NCBI GenBank assembly: GCA_023424725.1
Contig: JAFADQ010000238.1
Span: forward strand, 1-6,610
DNA: 6,610 bases
Source: Bacteroidota bacterium
GTDB lineage: Bacteria > Bacteroidota > Bacteroidia > Cytophagales > Hymenobacteraceae
Direction: 5' to 3'
This document shows positions 1 through 5,107 of this stretch, piece by piece (position 1 is the stretch's first letter; every line of letters begins with the position of its first letter). The notes below the pieces were generated by a model that worked only from the letters and a program-made list of their open reading frames with translations, was not told the origin of the DNA and searched no databases. Both the position numbers and the translations under genes were made by a program.

Positions 1-124
1 TTTTTGTAGTGTACGACACCGATAATAATGGCCCGGCTTCGGCTCTGACGTACCATTTTTCCTGCCCCGCAGCCTCTGCAATTAGTAAAAAATATATAGC
101 GAGTAAACTTCCCAACACCCTCAT
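1..124 (-). CDS. N-terminal fragment of an exported protein, possibly an outer-membrane beta-barrel protein
   Basis: Reading the minus strand from the ATG at 124-122 gives 41 open codons that run off the left edge, so the gene is 3'-partial. The first 21 residues form a clear signal peptide: Met-Arg, then a hydrophobic core (LLAIYFLLI) and a small-residue stretch ending AEAAGQ, with cleavage likely after Ala18 or just before Gln21. The visible mature part begins EKWYVRAEAGPLLSVSYTTK; the alternation of aromatic and small residues resembles the first strand of Bacteroidota outer-membrane barrel proteins, but 20 residues cannot establish a family. No alternative ATG, GTG or TTG lies in frame shortly upstream, and there is only a weak AAGG two bases before the ATG. 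It lies on the same strand as dxs but behind a strong terminator, so it is probably transcribed separately. Signal peptide confident; function inferred only. Confidence 0.62.
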   Translation of the reverse strand, partial: MRVLGSLLAIYFLLIAEAAGQEKWYVRAEAGPLLSVSYTTK

Positions 125-150
125 AGCCTTGCACTTAAAGTAAACAAATA

Positions 151-186
151 AAAAAAGATCGTATACCAGCGTATACGATCTTTTTT
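151..186. terminator. bidirectional intrinsic terminator, 3' of dxs
   Basis: A perfect inverted repeat: arms GATCGTATAC (157-166) and GTATACGATC (171-180) around the four-base loop CAGC, flanked by A6 (151-156) and T6 (181-186). Read on either strand it is a 10-bp stem followed by a run of U. On the minus strand it lies about 80 bases beyond the dxs stop and would end the dxs transcript. It ends only 27 bases before the start codon of the next minus-strand gene, so that gene's promoter must overlap the hairpin or the short stretch after it, unless it depends on read-through. Confidence 0.88.
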
Positions 187-267
187 ATTTTAAGCTTCAG
201 GCCAGAGCAATTAAATTTGCATTTTACACAAATTTTTACTATGCGCCCCTAAAGCAGGTATTTACTT

Positions 268-2184
268 TCAGGCTGTAACTTTCACCGCCATCAATTCTCT
301 TACCGCAGCCTCTATTCCCGCCGGCCCGAAACCACACTCGTTATGTAGCTCCAACTGCGTGCCATGCTCTATAACCGCATCCGGAATGCCGAGGCGTTTC
401 ACGCGGTTGGCATAGCCGTTATCTGCCATAAACTCCAGCACCGCCGACCCGAAACCTCCTTGCAGGCAACCATCTTCTACGGTTACAATGCTTTGGTAAT
501 TTTTGCAGATCTCGTGCAGCATTTTCTCGTCCAAAGGCTTCACGAAGCGCATATCGTAGTGGCCCGGTTTCAGACCTTCTTTGGCCATGTTCCTGCAAAC
601 CTGCACGGCGTAATTTCCTATGTGCCCGAGGGTAAGAATGGCAACTTCTTCGCCTTTTTGTATTACGCGGCCGGTGCCAACGGTTATCTTTTTCATCGGC
701 CTGCGCCACTCCGGCATCACGCCTTCGCCACGCGGGTAACGGATAGTGAACGGGCCCATATCGGGTTGCGAGGCAGTGTACATTAAGTTGCGCAGCTCGG
801 CTTCGTTCATCGGACTAGAAACCACCATGTTCGGAATGCAACGCATAAAAGCGATGTCGTAGGCGCCGTGGTGCGTCGGGCCGTCGGCGCCGGCAAAACC
901 TGCCCTATCCAGGCAGAAAACCACGTTCAAGTTTTGGAGGCATACGTCGTGCACCACCTGGTCGTAGCCGCGCTGCATAAACGAGCTGTAGATGTTGCAG
1001 AAGGGTGTTAAACCCTGTGTGGCCAAACCGGCAGAGAACGTAACCGCGTGTTGCTCGGCAATGCCCACATCAAAAGCGCGGTGCGGCATGGCCTTCATCA
1101 TTATATTTAATGAGCAGCCGCTTGGCATGGCCGGGGTTATGCCTACAATTTTTTCGTCTTTTTCGGCAAGCTCTACAATGGTGTGGCCAAACACATCCTG
1201 GTATTTTGGAGGTTGCGGCTTGTCGTGGTGCTTTTTGTATATCTCGCCGGTAATTTTATCGAACAAGCCGGGCGCGTGCCACTTGGTCTGGTCTTTTTCG
1301 GCCAGGTCGTAGCCTTTGCCTTTTACGGTGACCAGGTGCAGCAACTTAGGCCCGGGAATGGCTTTCAGGTCTTTTAGTACGGAGGTTACATGGTTTATGT
1401 CATGCCCGTCTATCGGCCCGAAATACCGGAAACGCAGGCTCTCGAAGAGGTTGCTTTGCTTGAGCAGCGCCGACTTTAAACCATTCTCCAGCTTGCTGGC
1501 GATGGCCTGGGTTTTGCCGCCTATCTTATCGAACTTGCCAAGCAAATTCCAAAGCTCGTCGCGCAGTTTATTATAAGTTGGCGATGTGGTAATGTCGGTG
1601 AGGTATTCTTTCAGAGCGCCTACATTCGGGTCTATGCTCATGCAATTATCGTTCAGTACAACCAGCAAATTGGCTCCGGCTACTCCTGCGTGGTTAAGTG
1701 CCTCGAAAGCCATTCCGGCCGTCATGGCGCCGTCGCCAATTACGGCAATGTGCTGGCGGTCGTGCTCGCCTTTGTATTTAGAGGCAACGGCCATGCCCAG
1801 CGCCGCCGAAATAGAGGTGCTGCTGTGACCAACGCCAAAGGTATCGTAAATGCTTTCTTTGCGCTTGGGGAAGCCCGAAATGCCACCGTAGAATCGGTTG
1901 GTATGGAATACATCGCGGCGGCCGGTAAGTATTTTGTGCCCGTAAGCCTGGTGGCCCACATCCCACACCAGCTGGTCGTGCGGGGTGTTAAACACATAAT
2001 GCAGCGCTACCGATAACTCTACCACGCCCAGACTGGCACCGAAATGCCCGCCGTAAATAGATACGTTATCAATTATAAACTGGCGCAGCTCGGTGCAGAC
2101 CTGCAGCAACTGGCTTTCATCGAGTTTGCGAAGATCTTCTGGCGTATCGAGCCGGGCCAGCAACTCACCTGGTTGAATCATCAT
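268..2184 (-). CDS. dxs: 1-deoxy-D-xylulose-5-phosphate synthase
   Basis: This cytoplasmic, thiamine-diphosphate-dependent transketolase-like enzyme condenses pyruvate with glyceraldehyde 3-phosphate to give DXP, the first step of the MEP isoprenoid pathway and a precursor for thiamine and pyridoxal. The 638 residues are full length for the family. Domain I (about 1-320) has His47 in GGHFGASLG, the ThDP/Mg motif GDG (150-152) to NDN (178-180), and His303 in KWHAPG. Domain II (about 328-500) has the catalytic glutamate Glu377 in GIAEQHA, YSSFMQRGYDQ (399-409), LDRAG, GPTHHG and Arg482 in IRYPRG. Domain III (about 505-638) is the C-terminal transketolase fold with VEDG and GGFGSAV. These correspond to E. 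coli Dxs His49, His299, Glu370, His431 and Arg478 by recall, and none is missing. The start is fixed at ATG 2184 or the adjacent ATG 2181, since an in-frame TAA lies two codons upstream. It appears monocistronic, with a terminator downstream and a likely promoter at 2330-2337. Confidence 0.98.
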   Translation of the reverse strand: MMIQPGELLARLDTPEDLRKLDESQLLQVCTELRQFIIDNVSIYGGHFGASLGVVELSVALHYVFNTPHDQLVWDVGHQAYGHKILTGRRDVFHTNRFYGGISGFPKRKESIYDTFGVGHSSTSISAALGMAVASKYKGEHDRQHIAVIGDGAMTAGMAFEALNHAGVAGANLLVVLNDNCMSIDPNVGALKEYLTDITTSPTYNKLRDELWNLLGKFDKIGGKTQAIASKLENGLKSALLKQSNLFESLRFRYFGPIDGHDINHVTSVLKDLKAIPGPKLLHLVTVKGKGYDLAEKDQTKWHAPGLFDKITGEIYKKHHDKPQPPKYQDVFGHTIVELAEKDEKIVGITPAMPSGCSLNIMMKAMPHRAFDVGIAEQHAVTFSAGLATQGLTPFCNIYSSFMQRGYDQVVHDVCLQNLNVVFCLDRAGFAGADGPTHHGAYDIAFMRCIPNMVVSSPMNEAELRNLMYTASQPDMGPFTIRYPRGEGVMPEWRRPMKKITVGTGRVIQKGEEVAILTLGHIGNYAVQVCRNMAKEGLKPGHYDMRFVKPLDEKMLHEICKNYQSIVTVEDGCLQGGFGSAVLEFMADNGYANRVKRLGIPDAVIEHGTQLELHNECGFGPAGIEAAVRELMAVKVTA

Positions 2185-2329
2185 AATTTACAGCGCGCGG
2201 GGTTATAAAGGCAATATCTGATGCTTAACGAAACTCTTCCGGATTAGGATAAAAATCAGTCTGAATTTTGTTGAAATAAAAACAGAACAAGCTCTGGAAT
2301 AAATAGTTTAGCCTCAGGGCATAAAAATG

Positions 2330-2337
2330 CAAAATTA
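2330..2337 (-). promoter_or_regulatory. likely -7 element of the dxs promoter
   Basis: The plus strand reads CAAAATTA, so the minus strand reads TAATTTTG, an exact match to the Bacteroidota -7 consensus TAnnTTTG. It is the only exact match on the minus strand between here and the dxs start. I see no TTG at the usual -33 spacing, so support is from the -7 box and position only. It would give dxs a 5' leader of about 140 nucleotides. Confidence 0.45.
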
Positions 2338-2400
2338 CGCTTTTACCGTTAATTCACCTGCATTTTATAGCAAGCAATAATTGCGCCGGTTGCCCCACAG

Positions 2401-2433
2401 AGCGATGGCATCCCTCAAAGGGATGCCATCGCT
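2401..2433. repeat. perfect palindromic hairpin, 15-bp stem with CAA loop
   Basis: AGCGATGGCATCCCT (2401-2415) and AGGGATGCCATCGCT (2419-2433) are exact reverse complements around a three-base loop. No T-run follows on either strand, so it is not a canonical intrinsic terminator. Possible roles are part of a folded RNA, a protein-binding palindrome, or a member of a REP-like dispersed family; the single copy seen here cannot separate these. Confidence 0.8.
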
Positions 2434-2458
2434 GGGAATTTCGCGAGCTGCGACAGCC

Positions 2459-2507
2459 AAAAAACCGGGCGCTACACACTAAATTGGCGTGTGGCGCCCG
2501 GTTTTTT
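2459..2507. terminator. terminator-like hairpin between divergent genes
   Basis: The arms AAAAAACCGGGCGC (2459-2472) and GCGCCCGGTTTTTT (2494-2507) are fully complementary. After a two-base bulge (TA, 2473-2474) the stem continues with CACAC (2475-2479) and GTGTG (2489-2493), closing on a nine-base loop. The GC-rich stem with T6 on the plus strand and also on the minus strand is a textbook bidirectional terminator. What it terminates is unclear, because the flanking genes point away from it. It may also insulate dxs and scpA from each other. Confidence 0.78.
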
Positions 2508-2533
2508 GCTATCCGCAGCCTTCTATTTCTACC

Positions 2534-2541
2534 TATCTTTG
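2534..2541 (+). promoter_or_regulatory. likely -7 element of the scpA promoter
   Basis: TATCTTTG matches the Bacteroidota -7 consensus TAnnTTTG exactly. A TTG at 2506-2508 is the nearest -33 candidate, but the 25-base gap is longer than usual. Transcription would begin at about 2547, roughly 26 bases before the TTG start at 2573, a normal short leader. Confidence 0.6.
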
Positions 2542-2572
2542 CAGTTTCTGTTACTGTCCGGAAAGTACTGTT

Positions 2573-3343
2573 TTGAGTTTCGAGATCAAACTTCCTCTTT
2601 TCGAGGGCCCCTTCGACCTGCTGCTGTTCTTTATAGAGCGCGACGAGCTCGATATTTATGATATTCCCATCGCCGGCATCACTAACGATTTTCTGGCCTA
2701 TCTTAACCAACTGGAGCAGCTAAACATGGAGGTGGCCAGCGAATTTATTCTGGTGGCCGCTACGCTTATGCGCATAAAAGCCAAAATGCTGCTGCCCCGC
2801 GTAGAGGTAGACGAAGAAGGAAACGAGATAGACCCGCGCGAGGAGCTGGTGCAGCACCTGCTGGAGTACAAAAAATACAAAGCCGTACTAAAAGACCTGG
2901 GCCAACTGGAGCAATTGCGCCAAATGCAGGAAAACCGGGGCAACACCGCCGCCGAGCTGCACGAAATCGCCCTCCGCAGCAATACCGATACCGAACTGCA
3001 AGACCTTACCTTATACAAACTTCTCCGCGCCTTCGACAAGGCCATAAACCGTTACGAAGAAGAGCAGGCCCGGCCAAAACACACCGTTTACCAGTACCCG
3101 TACAGCATCGACGACCAGAAAAAATACCTCATCACCACGGTAAAATCGCTGGGTAAACTATCTTTTGCAGAAGTTATTTCTTCTTATAACGATCGCATCG
3201 GTATTATCTTTAACTTTCTGGCGCTATTAGAATTGCTGCAGGCCGGCGAAATTGGCGTAGAAGTTGGCGATGGTTATAATAGTTTCTGGATCACGGCCGA
3301 ACCTGTAATTATTATACCCGAAGGCGAAGAAGAAAACTATTAG
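2573..3343 (+). CDS. scpA: segregation and condensation protein A (kleisin of the SMC-ScpAB complex)
   Basis: ScpA is the kleisin that bridges the SMC head domains and, with ScpB, forms the bacterial condensin used in chromosome compaction and segregation. Numbering from the TTG at 2573, the 256-residue protein opens with SFEIKLPLFEGPFDLLLFFI (2-21) and continues ERDELDIYDIPI, the conserved ScpA N-terminal SMC-neck-binding region. A helical segment follows with ASEFILVAATLMRIKAKMLLP (55-75), then a charged, mostly helical middle (about 87-165). The C-terminal winged-helix region (about 180-245) has LSFAEVISSYNDRIGIIFNFLALLELLQAGEI. I chose TTG 2573 because homologues, as I recall them, begin M-x-[YF]-EIKLPLFEGPFDLLL, and because the 28-codon upstream extension to 2489 covers a terminator arm and the promoter. 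GGAAAG at 2560-2565 is a possible weak ribosome site. No scpB is adjacent, so its partner must be encoded elsewhere. It may be cotranscribed with the downstream membrane gene, as no clear terminator separates them. Confidence 0.93.
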   Translation: MSFEIKLPLFEGPFDLLLFFIERDELDIYDIPIAGITNDFLAYLNQLEQLNMEVASEFILVAATLMRIKAKMLLPRVEVDEEGNEIDPREELVQHLLEYKKYKAVLKDLGQLEQLRQMQENRGNTAAELHEIALRSNTDTELQDLTLYKLLRAFDKAINRYEEEQARPKHTVYQYPYSIDDQKKYLITTVKSLGKLSFAEVISSYNDRIGIIFNFLALLELLQAGEIGVEVGDGYNSFWITAEPVIIIPEGEEENY

Positions 3344-3357
3344 ACCATGTGTAAAAG

Positions 3358-3365
3358 TAAGTTTG
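3358..3365 (+). promoter_or_regulatory. possible -7 element for the membrane glycosyltransferase gene
   Basis: TAAGTTTG is an exact TAnnTTTG match 15 bases after the scpA stop and about 78 bases before the next start codon. No TTG lies at the usual -33 distance. If active, the downstream gene has its own promoter rather than depending only on read-through from scpA. Confidence 0.4.
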
Positions 3366-3443
3366 TAAAAACCGCCTGAAGCCAAATAAATAAACCGCAA
3401 GGCTGCGGGCACCAATTTTCTATGCGTTGCAGCAAAACCAGCA

Positions 3444-4967
3444 ATGGCCGATAAAAACATGTTAGGCAAATACCACAACGTTTGGGCGCTGATGGCCGCT
3501 TTTTTGGCCTTCGCAGCCGGTGTATGGCTAAACCGCGCCGATATGTATGCCTGGCAAATAGGGGTTTCGCACGATTCTGTGTATTATCTCGATGCCGCAA
3601 AAAACATTCTGAAAGGACTGGGAGTTGCCAATACCGTAACCGGCCAAACCGTTCCGATGACGCATTACCCGCCATTTTACCCGCTTGTGCTGGCCGCCAT
3701 CAGCTTTGTATCGGGCGCTGAACCTTTGCGGGCGGCCTATTTTCTGGCAATGTTTTTAATGGGCGCCAACGCTGTTTTAACCGGCTTTGTAGTATATAAA
3801 TATGCTAACCATAACACATTAGCGGGCATTACGGCAGCGGCGCTATTTTTATTATCGCATGCTATTGTTGTTACGCATTACATGGCCTGGTCTGAGCCGT
3901 TATTTCTGTTTTTGATGCTTTGGGGTATAATCCTGCTCGATAAATACCTGACAACCGGCAATTTGCACGCTTTATTCTGGACCGGATCGTTTTTCGCGCT
4001 GGCTGTTTTTACCCGGTACGCGGGCTTAATTCTGGTGCCGTTTGCGGGCCTGGCAATTTTACTTTTCAGGCGGCAGCCACTGCTGCAACATGCGCGGCAT
4101 ATACTACTGGTTACCTTGCCCCCGCTAATTATTGTTGGCGGCTGGATGCTTCGGAATAAACTTTTATCGGGTACGGGCACTAACCGCAACATTGGCTTTC
4201 TGGGTTTTGGCGATGCGCGGGTGCACGAGCTTAAAACTACCATCCGCAATTGGTTTTTTTCTGACGGATCTGTAAACGCCGGCTTTAACCGCACCATGCT
4301 GGTTTTGTTAGTAGCAATTGTTTTGCTGATTGTGATGTACCGCAAAGATCTGAAACATTATTTCTGGCAAAACCGCTCTAAGCTGGCCGAACTGATGTTG
4401 ATGTTTGGTTTGCTGTATGCCGGTTTTTTAATTGTATCGGTAACATTTGTAGATGCCTCTACCCCACTGGATGACCGTATGCTGGTGCCGCTATTTGTAG
4501 CCTTGCTGTGCATTTTTCCGGGAGCTTTATTTAGGGCTGCCACGCATTTGCCAGGCAAACCGGTTGTTAAAAAAGTTTTTCAGTTTACATTAATTCTGAT
4601 ATTGATTTGGTTTGGCCTAAACCGTTATAACTACACCCAATATTTCCATAACGAAACTCAGGCGCACGGCAATGGCTTCACCAGCAAAGAAATGCGCGAA
4701 ACGGAAGTAGCGAAAGCTGTACGTGAATTGCCATACGATGCCCAATTGTATGCACCGGGTTTTGAGTATGTGTATATTTATTATTTAACCGGCAAACCTG
4801 TAAAACCTCTTACAGACCTGGAAAAGTATAGCGATATTTCTGACAATTCTTATGTAGCTTATCTTAGCCCCTGCTGCCCTAACGGCGAAACACCCGTTTT
4901 ACCAGAGCCTTACCAGGCGGGGCCGGCTAAGGTTAGCCAGTATTTATATCCCATAAATAAAGACTAA
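3444..4967 (+). CDS. multi-pass membrane protein, GT-C-fold (PMT/ArnT-like) glycosyltransferase family
   Basis: This 507-residue inner-membrane protein has about eleven hydrophobic segments (near 12-29, 77-91, 97-118, 124-143, 148-166, 176-208, 217-236, 283-299, 315-335, 345-363 and 377-392), then a soluble C-terminal region (about 395-507). The layout and local motifs resemble lipid-phosphate-sugar-dependent GT-C enzymes: an acidic first periplasmic loop HDSVYYLDAAKNIL (43-56, Asp44 a candidate catalytic acid), HYPPFYPLVLA (74-84), TRYAGLILVP (190-199) and a late LDDRMLVPL (342-350) matching the DRY/L-P signature of this group. Such enzymes transfer a sugar from a polyprenyl-phosphate donor to lipid, glycan or protein outside the membrane; donor and acceptor cannot be read here. 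The start is the first ATG; Met6 is an alternative. The Shine-Dalgarno site is absent, as is common in this phylum. Cys477-Cys478 near the C-terminus may form or bind something but have no assigned role. Family placement is by motif recall; the function is inferred. Confidence 0.72.
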   Translation: MADKNMLGKYHNVWALMAAFLAFAAGVWLNRADMYAWQIGVSHDSVYYLDAAKNILKGLGVANTVTGQTVPMTHYPPFYPLVLAAISFVSGAEPLRAAYFLAMFLMGANAVLTGFVVYKYANHNTLAGITAAALFLLSHAIVVTHYMAWSEPLFLFLMLWGIILLDKYLTTGNLHALFWTGSFFALAVFTRYAGLILVPFAGLAILLFRRQPLLQHARHILLVTLPPLIIVGGWMLRNKLLSGTGTNRNIGFLGFGDARVHELKTTIRNWFFSDGSVNAGFNRTMLVLLVAIVLLIVMYRKDLKHYFWQNRSKLAELMLMFGLLYAGFLIVSVTFVDASTPLDDRMLVPLFVALLCIFPGALFRAATHLPGKPVVKKVFQFTLILILIWFGLNRYNYTQYFHNETQAHGNGFTSKEMRETEVAKAVRELPYDAQLYAPGFEYVYIYYLTGKPVKPLTDLEKYSDISDNSYVAYLSPCCPNGETPVLPEPYQAGPAKVSQYLYPINKD

Positions 4968-5057
4968 AACGCAGGCTCTTTCCGGAACCGGCAGTTTATT
5001 GGGTTAAGATGGCAGCCTTTTTGGGGGCCGCAGCTTATAATAACCTGGTCTGTAAAT

Positions 5058-5090
5058 AAACAAAGCCCGGCAAATTACCGGGCTTTGTTT
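5058..5090. terminator. bidirectional intrinsic terminator between convergent genes
   Basis: AAACAAAGCCCGG (5058-5070) and CCGGGCTTTGTTT (5078-5090) are perfectly complementary around the seven-base loop CAAATTA, with further T-rich sequence to 5095. It lies about 90 bases after the membrane-protein stop and 17 bases beyond the stop of the minus-strand gene, so it can end both transcripts. Confidence 0.9.
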
Positions 5091-5107
5091 GTTTTACCGA
5101 ACATTTT

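Larger units (their letters stand above)
2383..2507 (+). other. candidate structured RNA: small RNA or attenuator-like leader ahead of scpA
   Basis: Read on the plus strand, this stretch has three successive hairpins (2401-2433, 2447-2457, 2459-2507), the last followed by T6 like an intrinsic terminator. No plus-strand gene lies upstream that would need terminating. In addition, GCGCCGGTT at 2383-2391 can pair with AACCGGGCGC at 2463-2472 with one bulged G, which would break the terminator stem, as an antiterminator does. This fits a short terminated RNA or an attenuated leader. No exact TAnnTTTG lies on the plus strand upstream; GAATTTTG at 2263-2270 and TAGTTTAG near 2303-2310 each miss by one base. 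Transcription here is inferred, not shown, and I recognise no named RNA family. Confidence 0.3.
2185..2572. other. divergent intergenic region between dxs and scpA
   Basis: This 388-base stretch contains no convincing protein gene. The part next to dxs (2185-2329) is AT-rich and would be a leader of roughly 140 nucleotides if dxs starts from the -7 element at 2330-2337; I see no strong fold in it. The scpA half is GC-rich and structured: a perfect palindrome (2401-2433), a small GCTG-CGA-CAGC hairpin (2447-2457), a terminator-like hairpin (2459-2507) and a -7 element (2534-2541). Open frames that cross it overlap these structures or run antisense to scpA and have no recognisable protein character. 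Confidence 0.75.

Noticed and set aside
213..235. Inverted repeat AAATTTG / CAAATTT in the dxs 3' region
   Set aside because: A seven-base, almost all-AT stem with a nine-base loop is weak and expected in AT-rich intergenic DNA.
364..2016. Several plus-strand open frames of 64-140 codons opposite dxs
   Set aside because: They lie wholly within a well-conserved enzyme gene, have no family character, and are the expected shadow frames of a GC-moderate coding strand.
2354..2710. 118-codon minus-strand open frame across the dxs-scpA gap
   Set aside because: It is antisense to scpA, crosses both strong hairpins and the scpA promoter, and its translation has no recognisable domain, signal or membrane character.
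3395..3408. Hairpin CCGCA-AGGC-TGCGG between scpA and the membrane-protein gene
   Set aside because: Only five base pairs and no following T-run, so it is not supported as a terminator.
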